This document shows, piece after piece, positions 10,350-23,200 of a stretch of 64,000 nt of DNA. Below the pieces are notes generated by a model that saw only the letters and a list, made by a program, of their open reading frames with translations, was not told the DNA's origin and did no database searches. Origin of the DNA: Daphnia pulex (lineage: Eukaryota; Arthropoda; Branchiopoda; Diplostraca; Daphniidae); the NCBI RefSeq assembly GCF_021134715.1, contig NC_060017.1:3286001-3350000 (forward strand), given 5' to 3'. The position numbers and the translations under genes were made by a program. Within the stretch, counting starts at the first letter, position 1; each line of letters begins with the position of its first letter.

Positions 10350-13300
10350 CATAATTTGATTTGATGTGGTGTCTCTTTCGGTCGCTAGAAGGCGTCCATT
10401 CACCTACCACAGAATATTTTGAATAAACAAAAATTTAAATTTCTGTTTTTTTTTTAATAGCTCCAAAGTTAAAAAAAATGTCTTTAATAAATTTTATTTT
10501 GCATTAAAGTTTATTTTCTGAATACCGTCTGTTGGACAGTAGCCGCCTAGGCGCCTAGTATAAAATACGTCTGTCTGTATCCAGTTCCCGTCACAGTGCA
10601 AAAACCCATGAAACTTATTTCTGTCACTAAATGTTAAGGATTCTCTATTCCAACTTGCTTTCCTCCTCGTATTGCCCTTATAGAATGTCGATACTGACCT
10701 TGATATTGAAGACCGGCGGAAATTTCCCGTTCTTCGCCAAGTAGGGTCTGACATGGAAAACTGGATTTCAGGTATTTTTGTTCCCTGTGTTTTGATCCCT
10801 TCATCGTCATGTTTAGCTATCTATCCAAAATTGTATGTGATTAAATACTCTATTTCGCCGCTTTCGAAATACGGATACAAGATTGGAAAAATATGAACCG
10901 TTCCATAGGTTAACAGAAAAAAAATGTTCCTCTTTAAAAACGTCAATGATCCTGCAAAGAATAGAAAATCCCTCGCACATTCAAGCTGCCACTTTTTTTT
11001 TCAGACTTATTCATATCATCCGTCCGATTTTTCACGGATACTTGTATAAAAATAATCTCATCGATCCCCCTCCTCTATTGTATAACAGCGCGGATAATTG
11101 TTATTCAATGTGAGATTAAAGTGTAATCCGTTCTCCGCTAGATGGTTCCATATTTCTCAATGTAACTGTATATTTTCTTTCCTTTTTTTTTATTCGGTTG
11201 AACCTGTCGAAATAATAAATTTAAAACGACTCAAATCCATCAGTTGTTATTCTTTCCTTTTGATGGACTCAAACGAGTTCATTGTGTTGCGACCAGCCGC
11301 TTCTTTCAATTAATCCAAATTAGTCAAAATGATGGAAGAGCACACATAAGGGGTCTTCCATACAATTTTGAGGGAAATTCAAAAAAAAAGAAAAAGGAAA
11401 GATGATCGTGTCGTCAATGGTATACAGGATAGGAAGATGGAAACAAGTCTAAGAGAGGAAGGGGGGATAAGAAAAAGGGAGAAAACGAGCTCTTTTACGT
11501 TTCAAAGGCCTCACACCAGTGCTGTGTCTTGTTCTTGTGTCGCGGAGCTCATTTACATATGGCTCTCTCTTCTTCTCGGCCCGCGTTCGTGTCAATTAAC
11601 TTCGGAGGAATATAATACACACACAGAGGGAGAGACGACACATAAAAAGATATAAATAAAGGATACCAAAAAAAAATAACCTTCTCACTCGGTGGGAAAT
11701 GGATAAGAGATCGGAGATCGTTCGCACCCGACTATATGTCATTGAAAAATTCGATCCCCCACCGTATTGTCAACTCGCATCCATTTATATTTGAAAATCT
11801 CAGACTGTATGCCTGCACACGGTATGCACTACAACCTAATATCAAAGGCATATCTCTTGGATATGTGATCTATCCCTTGGCTGTCTCGGTCGTAATTGAG
11901 CTTATCATTCACTTCTCCATCAGCATCCAACGGCGGGACTGTGGATTTCTATCTTGACCTTCTTCGTTCTTAATTCTTCTTTCCTTTTCCGAAATGTTTC
12001 AGTTTTTTTATTTTTCTTTTCTTTTCTTTCGAAAGAAGTTGTCACAAGTGGATAAACTGGGAGAGACACCGACGTAGTTCTCGTAGCCGGCGAGAACAAT
12101 TCCAAGAGCTCCGTGAATGTCTGACCCCGAACGGACTCGTCTCTTTTATATTTCTCGTGTCTCTATCGTCGCTTTTGTATAACTCGCGCATCGCTCGCCA
12201 TCCCGTTTTTGACATTCGAGATTTCGAATGCGCACGACAAACATCAAGAATAGGTGAAATTGCTTACGACAATACACTACTACTTTCAAGAAATCTTTTC
12301 TTCTTTCTTTCTCTCTTTTTCTTTCCGCGCTCCGCTTTTTACCTGCACCTTATTCTTTATCGCCCCGCGTATAAGCGCAACGCCGACTTAATGTCGGAAT
12401 CCCGACGTTTTTTTTCTTTCTCTCTCCATCACTCACGCTGCCACGAATTTGACTTGTTTCTTTCTATTTTTTACTTCTCCGACAGGACCAACAGACAATA
12501 GCGAGAAGGAAAGAAACAAAAAACGGCAAATCGAAATAGTTTTTTAAAAATCGCGCTCAAAAAACAAACAAACAAAAAATGGAAAGAAAAAAGTAGCTTC
12601 ATGACATCATCTCATATATCCACCCTTCTCGTTATGAATGTATATAGATAGGAGAAGGGATCGATGATATATGCCATGAAACGAACAACCAAACGTGTTT
12701 TTTTCTTTTCCCTTTTTCTTCCCTCTTTCTTTTTTGTTTTCTTATCCGAAATATTTCAAACAGGAGAGTGGATGTCTTGTGTTCTCGTTGGATACCGACA
12801 TTTCCTTTTTCTTTTTCTCTTGTTGTTTCTCATCCCCGCAGTAGACACAAGGCACTGTCCCCCCTCCCTCCGACTCTACAGGAAAATTGGCTGGGGCCCG
12901 CGTTTGTCCTGATAAAGCCACCATCACATCGACGCAACTGCCAGGGAGAGCGCCCATCTACGCATCGAATAAATTCGAGAGAAGAAAGAAAAAAAAAAAA
13001 AAGGAAATCCTAGTCGCTTCGTCTTATTTGGCCCCCACAATGGAGAAAGAGACTGAACACACACACACGATATTTATCAACAAATAACATCATCATCATC
13101 GTATAGTCATTGATCGATCCTTCCTGAAATCCGAACGAGGCTTATCTCGACCGTATCGGACGGGAAAGAGCAGCAGAGAAGAGCACTCGAGAAAAAAAAG
13201 AGCGCGATCATCAAAGGGCACGGAACATAAGCGAATAGAATCGGAGAAGGAAAGTAGAGAGAGAGATATGAATTCCTCCTTCTTTTTTTCTTTTCTTTTT

Positions 13301-16300
13301 TACCTTTTGTGTGTCCGTTTGATGGCTCTTTTTCAGTCCAATAAATCCACGCAAATGCACCGCTTGAATGGGGATGGACAAAACAAGTCACACATCGAAC
13401 CAAATAGAAATTTTGTTTTAAAATAAAAGAGTTGAGAATTCCAAACATGGAGAAAAGATGAAAGGGAACAATACAAATGACTCTGTAAAGGAATATATAT
13501 CTAGGAATAAGAAGAAAAAATCAAATAGAAAAAGGGCCGCACACCTTACAAGTTTTGTTAATCTCACGTCACTATCTCTCTGTCTCTCTATTTTTTTAAA
13601 CTGAAAAGGAAAGAGAGAGACAATGCTACAGCCGAGAATATGTGGGGCTATATTGTAGTGTCCGCCTTCCATTTTCTTTGCGGACACTCCGACAGGAGCT
13701 CCTTTCATCTCGCCACTTTTCCTCCTGTCGGTCCGCGTCTGTGGGCGTGAGAAAATCATCTCCGAAGAGTCCGCCAGGGAATCGCCAACTTTCACTCAAT
13801 TATTCCACCGATATTTTTTGACTCGATCGTGCTGGTCCTTTTTCGAGTGCAACCCAATAGAATTTTGTGTTTTATTAGTAGAAGACGGTCACCGGGACAA
13901 GGTAATGAGGGAAACAATGGAGACATGTGCATGTACTAACCTTGCCCTTTATCACTGCCTCACGTGTTTCACGTCGCTCATTGAAGGTTTTGGGTCCATT
14001 TGTCGTCCTGATTTTTCAGACCGGCGGTTGTTTCTCTACTAGAGAGTGTAATATCCTCATTATGCAGAAATACATAAATTGTGAATGTGTCGAAGAACGA
14101 AAAAACAAAACAGGACCGCGTGACTTTCCCCCCAGCTGATATAATGAATTCCACCTTCAGGGTGGACCCTATTAATTTCCCAACGTCCAGTTATACCGTT
14201 TTGTTGTTGATAAACGCCAACACAGAGCTCGCCCAAGGAGTCGCCTGCTGCTGGCCCCGGCCAGCCAAGATGCTGGTAAATCCTGCAAAAAGATAGGTGT
14301 GTGTTCCGTGTCTCAAAAAGTCTCTTTCGCATAAATCAGTGAACGTTGTTTTGCATCAACGTCACGAAGAGTGTCTTTCTGTTTAATTCTTCTTTTTTCT
14401 TTTCTCCCTCCCAGTAAATAAAAAAATAAAAATAAAAAAAAAACATTTAATTCACGCAGAGAGACAGCAGAAAGTAGGATTACACGTACGAACGTGCAAC
14501 CGAAACGCTGAGTGAAACGGAACGAATTAGACAAACCGGTCGCGTCGTCTTCTCCGGGCAGCGATTTTCTTCGTGTGGCCATGTTAACTTTTTTTTTTCT
14601 CTCCCCATTCGATTTGATTTTCCACATGTGATGAAGAAAAAGGAAAAAAAAAAAATAAAAAAAAGCTTTTTCCAAAAGAAAACAAAAATGAACGTGCTTT
14701 TACAATGTGACGGAGACAAAGCGCTACTGTTACATATAGTCAGCAGCGGCAAAAAGGCGATCTGGGGCTGCTGGCCGGATAGTTATTTGAATGTCCCCTG
14801 GTTGCCTCTACTCTTCTTTGCTGATAGAGATGTTGAAAACTACCAGCGCAGAGACGGGCAGTCAGCAGATAGAAAACAAGACATCGGAGGGCATCTTATA
14901 AGTCCTCTGTGTATCCGTCTTATTCTTCTTCTTCTTCTTCTTTTTTAAAAAAAGGGAGGAAAAAAAAGAAAGAAGAATAGAGCCGGGTAAAATACATACA
15001 GAGCTGTATAGTGTGGGATGCGAGCACAGGATAGAAGATGTTTATTGGATAAGAGCAGAGTGGAAAAAGAGCCGAGTCAGGTGAGTGTTTTTTCTTTCTT
15101 CTTTCCCCACAGTTTGTCCTTTTCTTTTCAATTTTCCTTTTTTCTCTCTCTCTCTCTCTTTAAGGGAGATAGACACTTGGAGTCCAGGACATTTCTATCT
15201 CTCTTTCCCTGTCTCTCTCCTTTTTTTTTTCTCTTTTCTTAAAAATAAATTTTTGTATTTCTCTTTTTGTGTCTGCTGTTGTTTTCGTTGCTGTTGAATA
15301 ACCTAACTCCTATATACCTCCGTGTTTCTCCTTTTGGCATTGTAGAAGGAAGTCAGAGAAGCTCAAGACTTTTGGAGAGAGACGCGGACGGACGGACGGA
15401 CAGACATGCGCTCATTGTGTATTCCTTTCGTGTACGGGTTTTTTTATTTTTTTTAAATTCTATTTCGTTCTTCGTGATGGCGGCTTTGCTGCATTTTTTT
15501 TTTCTTTCGTGTCTTGATTCTCTTCTTGGCGAACGTCAGGCTCAGCATGTCAATGATTCAAGGCAAAAAGGGGGGAATGAGACAAACAACCGTCACATGA
15601 GCACCGATGAATTCGTATAGTTTTTACTTTCGTCGTTCGTGGTGACTGGTGAGATGAAGGAATAAAAAAAATCGACATTTTTCCAAGGTATTTCAATCCC
15701 TTAATGATAAGCGGACCGATCTCGTCCTTCGCTGGTACCAAACGTGGAACATGAAATCGTGTAAAGGCTCTAAAGATTAAAATACGAATCAACAGCCAAA
15801 AAATATTTCGATACCGACTAAATCGATAAGTTTCGCAGGAATTTTTTCGATTGGAACCTTCGGGAAAAGAAAAAAAAAGTCGACCGCGGTCGTAATTTTT
15901 CACGAACATTTTGCTCACGAAATTCCTTCGCAGATCGATAAAAATCTGGTCGTGAAAAGAAATGTGCGCACTATGATAATATTTTTTTCAAGGGGTTGGC
16001 TGACGTCATTTATTTTTATTTTGTTATTTTTTTTTATTATTATTCAATAGAAAAGATAATGAAAATGTTAATCGAGATGGACGGGAGTTTAAAAAAAAAA
16101 GAAAAGAAGCTGGATGGCCGGACTCGCAGCACCGCGCGCGTTCTCCTTAACTTCTTTTTTCAACTTGTCGTTGTTTTTGGTGTGGAGAGGTTCGCTTCAT
16201 CACTGACAGGATCCGATTCTATCGCACTTCGTTTCTAGCCATTCGATTCCGGCGGTTTTCCCATCCAACGATTCGAATTTCTTGTTTCTTTTTTTTATTA

Positions 16301-17000
16301 TTCTTTTTGCTTCTTTTCTTTTTCTTTTGAAGTTTTTTTTTCAAGACGAATCAATCTCGGGGGAAAAGTCTGACGGAACAAATTTATATTATATCCTTGT
16401 ACAAAATCGCCTCCATATAGCGAAATGCCCTGCTGGACTCTTATTTTCCTCTCTTCTCTTATATTTATGTAAATCAATTTTCATGGGAGGTCATCAACCA
16501 CTGGACGACTTTCGTCACAGCAGCGAAGAAAAAGGACGACGTTGATCTTATTCTCTCCCTTTTTTATTTTATTTTCTGTGTGTCGTTGTCGCCGTTGGAT
16601 CCGTGTCCGCGTGTGTCGTAATCTCCACCCTCCCCGTCAAGAAAGGAGGAGGCCATCTGGTGGTGCTGACAGTGTCGTTTTTATTCAACATTTTCGGTCG
16701 GACGGACGCGGGAAAATGAAAAGGGGCGCGTCACACTTGACGTTCTCATGCTCCACATCCATGCACGTCGACTAGACAAACAAAACAACCCAAATTTGCA
16801 TACACAGACTTTGTTGTATAGTATACGTGTTCCAGTCTGTTCTCTGTTATATGTTGTGATTCCAATGCTGGAATAGAGCGGACGATTTATCCGTCCAACG
16901 TTTGACTTCGTGAAGGAATTAAGTCGTAAAAAAAAAAACGGAATGACGGCAGGGAAAGAGTTGGACGGATGACCGTGCCGACTACATCACTAAATCATAT
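10350..17000. other. Gene-poor spacer, part 1
   Basis: No exon, RNA gene or transposon could be supported. The stretch is rich in purine/pyrimidine runs (TTTTCTTTT, GAAGAAGAAA). Open frames here are short, low in complexity and translate mostly to Phe/Ser/Leu or Lys/Glu runs. One perfect cAMP-response-like palindrome TGACGTCA lies at 16001-16008. It probably belongs to the upstream regulatory domain of apterous. Confidence 0.5.
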
Positions 17001-17030
17001 TCCAGGACCCGAGTTGACATTCGGGAAAAG

Positions 17031-17065
17031 AAAAATAAAATAAAATAAAATAAAATAAAATAAAA
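17031..17065 (+). repeat. (AAAAT)n microsatellite
   Basis: About seven tandem pentamers of AAAAT/TAAAA, followed at 17240-17274 by a TTG/CTG-type trinucleotide tract in non-coding sequence. Confidence 0.85.
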
Positions 17066-20000
17066 CGAGAAAATGAATAAGACGTCAATCGAAGGGCCCA
17101 TCTAAAGGAAGCGGTTGAGAATAAAAATAAGAAAAAAAAAAGATTGTTGTGGAATCTGGAGCGTTGAGGAACGAGAAGGATGGCGAATATTAATAATTTG
17201 ACGGCTGACAACCCGACCCGGGGAGAATTGAGAGACCATTGTTGTTGTTGTTGCTGTTGCTGTTGTTGTTGTTGGAATCTCGTCTAGAAAATGACGAGGA
17301 GAGAGAGACATCAGACATGCAAAGAAGCACCGAACGCATTTCTTATTCTGGACGTGCGGGCCCGGGACCGGGAAGGGCGAATAGTTTCTAATCTTTCGAT
17401 TTTAATATTCCTAGGAATTTTGTTATTTCAAACGGGATCAAAACGGGAGTGGTAGTATAGTATAGCGGAGAGAAACGGAATATTAAATTATTTTTTCTAT
17501 TTGTTTTATTTTTTATTTTTTTGGAAAAGAGAAAATTTTGTTGTTGTTTAGCGCTGTTTCGCTAAAAATATGTTTACGTAATAATCAAGCGCGCGGATAA
17601 CATCTCCAGGCCAACTGCATTCCCCTCCTTCCAGCAGGTGAAATATAACTAAACTGCGCGTATACAAAAAAAAACTCAGCAACGAACGAACGCGATTAGA
17701 ATCGGCAAGGAGGACTCTTGTTTTTGTGGACCGCAGCTGGTAGAATTAATACATTTGACACAATAATCCCTTTCGGCAATCTGGGTGGAAATACGGGGCC
17801 TTTGGATTGGGAAATAATCATCAAATACACACATAGACTTTTTAATAACAGATGAGGATCGGATCCGGAGATAAGAAACGTCACAGTTGACGCGCTGTTG
17901 GCGTATCAGTCGAGCAACAAACGAACAAACAAGTCATCGGAAAATTACTCGAGCGCGTAACTCGTTCGGCTGTAGTTTTCCACATATTTCGGCTGTTGAT
18001 AGCGCCGGGCAATACCTCGAGTGAGTCCAAGCGAAACGACAGCAACGTATTTTTTCATATGAATATATTTTATACGTGCGCATACATCCTTGGTTTAATA
18101 AATTGTGCGTCCTCCTTTTCCCGTGGAATAAGTAAGGAGACACGGCAGAGAGATAAGAGAATCTAATAACTATCACATATAGTGAATTATTCCAATTATG
18201 ATAGCGACACCTGGAGGGAACAACCCAACACAGTGTCAGCAACCCAAACAATTTAAAAAGGAAAAGAATTTCAAACATCGAAAATTCAAAAAAACCCAAG
18301 CCTAGAAAATATTTTGATGATTATAAACATGAAATATATATGCGCTGGCCATTTGTTATTTCGTTAAAAGAAACCAAAACACACACAATAACTAAAAAAA
18401 AAAAGGAAAAAAAAAAATATGACGAGATATACCAAGTCCGTCCGTTGGCGGGAGTCAATAAAGTTTTATGCGGCTCTGACCATATCTACCCATTCCAGCC
18501 CTTTTTTTTCATTTTCTTCATTTGATTTACGATTTTTGATCGACCCAAACTCGCCTGTATATATATATATATATATAGCGAGGGGCATCAAGACCCTGAA
18601 AAACCAACAAACCCAACGAATATATATCGCCCACATGCTCATTCTTTCTCTCTCGGTCCTGTCTGCTGTGGTAAAGCCCACGGATGAGAACGAGCGGTTT
18701 CAGCATCTCTGATTTGCATCTTGGGATCCGTTTTGAGAAGAAGAAACAAACAAACTGCGATTTATTTTTATGTATATCCCCTTTTCGTTATACGATTATT
18801 AAATAAATGTTGTTGTTTTTTTCTTTTCTTTTTCCGGTGCGGGTTGTTGGTGTTGTTGTTGCGCCCGTTTTCTACTTTCTGGTACTACACTAACACAACA
18901 TTTAACAGGAATATTATGCGAAGAAAAGTAAAGAAAAAAAAGGAACGGGGGGAGGTAGCTGATGGCCAGCAACATTTTTTTTATTGGTTCTTTTCTCTTT
19001 TCCGTTTTGGCTATACAGCTATGGGATTATGGAACTATGGGCCGCCGCCCTCAAGTTCCTGACCAATTTAATTTTATGCATATTCTTCTTTTCTTTTCTC
19101 TTCTTCTTTTTCTTTTGCTTTGGTTTCCCGATGCGTATTTAGTTTGGATGATGACGATGATGAGTCCTCTCCCTTCTTCTCCTCATCACTTTGCGGGTTG
19201 CGGTCCAGCAACCACCGATGAGATGGACATTCCTCCACAGGCTCGATAGTTATCCTTATGCTCATTTGTACCAATTTGTTCCGAGAAGAGTCTTTTTCCC
19301 CCTTTTGTTTTCAACAAAATAAAACTAAGAGAAACTAAATCTCCGACTCGACTCAAAAAAAAAAAGTCGGCCGTTCTCATTTCCATATTACCTAACTAGA
19401 CGATAACCCAACCCCATCAACACAGAGAGCACTTAACTATCCTTTTGATTTACATCACCCCCCTTTTTTCTTCCCTCTGTGTGTGTGTGTGTGTGTGTGT
19501 CTTGTCCGTTTCTCACCACAGCACCCCCCGAAATAATACAAACTCGGAATAGGCTCTCTGTGATGTTGTTTGTTTAAACAAATCAAATAGTATATATCCA
19601 GCACACGGCTAAATATTTTAATATTTGGAGAGAGATATGATTTACCATGAAAACGACTTGACTGTTTTGAGCTTTGTTTTTTTCCCCCGTGTTTATTGTT
19701 ACGAGGAGGAGGAGGGTGAATAATGGAAATCCAATACTACATGTGTAGAGATACAACATGGGGAATGTAGCGCTTCTCGTTTTTTATTGCCATCGTGTGT
19801 GTACACGACTCGATTTGAATGAGAGAACAGAGAAAAAAAAACGGGTGGCAGATCGATTTCATCACGTCCGTCAGGGCCGGAATATTTTAACTGGACCTGT
19901 CATGTATAGTCCCCTCTCTCTCTCTCTCCGGAGTCTGTCCATCTGCAATCCAGTGTGTGTAATGTTCTACGCCGGTATACAATGGCTGAGGAAAAACGAA

Positions 20001-23000
20001 CAAACAGCCCGCCAACAGTCGAGGAACGATAGATCACGGGTTTGCGGGTCGTTGGTTCCCAATGGGGAACGTGCCGGCCGCCGCCACCGCCGCACATAAC
20101 AAGCAACATGGAGTGGAACAAACAATAAAGAAGAGAAGAGAAAAAATTGGAATGGTAAAGCGCAAAAGTTGGACAATAATGCTGAAGAGAGAGGGGGGAT
20201 ATGGACAAAATAATCCAGCACAACCCCGGAGGAACAATGGCCAAACAGCATCCAGTTGGAGACAGTATACGAGAGAGATGAAGAGGGTAAAAAAAGGGAA
20301 CTTGTCAATGGTTGTCCTGCTACCTTGTAGACTATATAGACGCTGACACCAGGGGGTCTCAATCTCTCCTGCTGGGCTCTTGTGTAATGCGAGTCAATGG
20401 GTTTCTTTTTCTTTTTTTTTTTCTCTTCCCCTCCTCTGGTTATATACTGTATAGGCTGATGGAATATAGACGCAAGGACGGGGGTTCACCCCCACCATCA
20501 GGTCGTCCCCGCCATCCATATTATGCGCTATATAACCCCCTCAATTCCATTCATTGACAATATGGAAATGACCGGGTTCGCTGAACGGAATACATCTAGC
20601 AAGGCCGGCTGGAAGACCTTCTCCTCTGCTGGATCTCAATATAAAAATCCAGGGATGGGGGTGGGGGGTGGTAAACGGGTGGGGGGAGAAAAAAAAGGGA
20701 GAAGTTTTCTTCCGCTTTTAGGGTTTTTGATGCGATGCAGCACACGCCAAAACGAATACACACTCCCCTTATTTCTTTTTCTTTCCTTTTCTTTTTTTTT
20801 ACTCTTTAGATTTTTAACATAATAGGAAAAATACTATACTCACTCCCACCCACCCCTCCCATTCATCGTTCGACTGACATCACCCCCTTCAAAATGCTGT
20901 ATACAAGGGGCGCGTGGCAGCAACAACCGACGTTATTTCATAATCACTCGGAATTCAAATTTCCTTTTCTGATTTTTTGATTTTTCTGGGAAAATTTCAA
21001 AACCTTTTATTTTATTTTTTTGCGGTCGAAATTATTTTGTGAATCAATTTTCCGACTATCGTAATAGAAATATTTGTGTGAGATGGTCATCCGGCGGTAT
21101 AGGTCAAATAAAAAGTGAAAAAAGCTCTTCACGAAAACGCGGTGCACGCAACTCTCATTGTTCGGCTGTCCCTTTGATTCATTACTGTGAATATTAGACG
21201 TTACAACAAGACATTAATTTTATCAAATCTACTCGCCAAGGCTCTGGTTTGTTATTCCCCCCCGCTGATGATTGATGACTCAATGCAATCAACAATCCCG
21301 TCTAAATAATACTGGGAATATTACCTAGTTCGACAGTTGGTATATACGTAGTACACCGCCTTGGCGTCCAACAACAAAACTAGAAGGTAGGTAGCTACTA
21401 CTAGAGACATTGCGCAAAGTCTCAAAGATCTCAAAGTCGGCTTCTGTCTCATTATATTCAGTGCGGTCACCAACAACAGCAATAGTACTACACATGGCCG
21501 AGTCTGCACGACCAACGTTTATTTAATAGATCCGGTTCGGGTGGTTGTTACAGCACAGCGTCGGTAGTATGGCTACTACCGACTGGATAAAATACATTTG
21601 TGCACGTCAATATCAAATAAGCGACACACGACGCATCGATGATTGATGGACGGGAAACTATACGACAGGAGTCTAAATAACTTGTCCATGCGAGCAGTGA
21701 TGTGCGTATATCATCTAGCTATATAGCGGCCGGGCACAAACGAAAAAAACAGATGACAAATACATTTCGATTTCTTTTTCGAATCGGGTATTGTGTTGTC
21801 GTTTGATGAAGACCGGGGCCCGTCACGATGGGGTCGTAGTTATTTCGTGATGAGCTCTTCTCCGAGCGAGGCAAGGCAGAACGTGCTGGATCGACAGAGA
21901 CGCAATGACAATTGAAGCGACTATATACATACGAGAATAGATTGAGTGACGAGAGAGCCGGTCAGACGACGGTGAATCTCGAAACATTCTACAGATACCC
22001 CGAACGTTTTTCTTTTGACATTCCTTTCCGTCTCAAACCGAACGGGCCGTCCGCTGCCAGATACCGGCCAACATCCACTTAATACATGTTGGCGGGATTG
22101 TCTATACAGTGCGCTCTTGTTGTCTGTATAACAGAGTTCCATATTGGGAAAAAGAAGAAACTGTCAAGTCTCTCTAGCTCGGCTTCTTTTCTTTTCTTCT
22201 TTTTTTTTCCGCATGTAAATCCGCCGCGTCTCGTTTTCGGTTCGGAGCGCATCAATCATTAGAGCGCGGGAAATTCAAAAGGATTGGACAACGCGGCGGT
22301 TGAGGAGCATCAGCAGGTGGAAAAGAATGGTCAAATAATTTAAAAATGCTAAAGTAAAAAAAGATTAAAAAAAAGAAACAAAAAAAGCGAAAGAACTTGA
22401 TGAATCAATCATTGACCGCCCGCGTATTTCCACGTCCGCCGCCGCCCGTTTGTTGTTGATGCGCCGTCCCTCATTTGAATTGCAAAGAATTGCATAGTTT
22501 TAATTTCGAATATGTGACGACATTTTTGCCCTCGACTCATTTTCTTGTTTCAATTGAGCGCTGGAAATTGTTTCCATCTTTTTTGGTTTGTTTGAGCACA
22601 CGGCAACAATTTGGTGCAGACTCTTTTATGCTGTAGTGTACTCGCTGCTGCTGCTGTTGCTACTACGTAGTTGTATTTCTTTTTTGTCTCGGGTATATTA
22701 TTTGACATTTTTATTTTTCATCCACGTTAGGGCGGATACTCCTTGCTGCCTTATTGGTAAAAACCTTCTCAAATAAAAGGTGGAAATGGGGCGGCTGGGA
22801 AAAGGACCAAATCGGTCAACAGGTTGACTCTATCGTCTTCATTGTTTTATTGGTATTTTCCGTTGCTGCTGCCTCTATTTTTCCAAACGGGGAATATAGA
22901 GAAAGACAAACAAGCGACAACCCCTTTTCTTCTCCTATATCTAGTCTATACGACTGGAAAGAAAAAAGGATAACATTTTTCAGAAATAAAAAAGAAGAAG

Positions 23001-23200
23001 AAGAAGGGTCTCCACATATAATATCCAAAGCGCAGGCTACATCTCCCTCTCTATACGTACCTTACAAAAATGTGTTGTGTGGATGGTGATGTTCTGAGCT
23101 CGCGCAAGGCGACTGACAGGCCCTAAAAATCACCGAAAAAAAAAAACATTTTCTCTCTCCCTTTGAGAGGATAGACAAGGTCGTTGAATACGGCCATCAT
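17066..23200. other. Gene-poor spacer, part 2
   Basis: No supported gene. It contains simple repeats (TA at about 18558-18578, TG at 19478-19500), long T- and A-rich runs, and a short inverted repeat CCAACAT/ATGTTGG at 22068-22074 and 22086-22092. More complex, mixed-composition patches near 21300-21560 and 21890-22140 could be enhancers, but I cannot show it. Confidence 0.45.
19478..19500 (+). repeat. (TG)n microsatellite
   Basis: About eleven TG dinucleotides in the spacer upstream of apterous paralog 1. Confidence 0.85.

Noticed and set aside
10494..10754. 86-codon minus-strand frame next to the transposon
   Set aside because: The composition is plausible, but there are no recognisable domain, no splice support and no nearby promoter or poly(A) context that favours a gene.
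19900..20362. Overlapping frames of 110-130 codons on the minus strand
   Set aside because: They arise from Ser/Phe/Leu-rich pyrimidine tracts, with several frames open at once, which is typical of low-complexity DNA.
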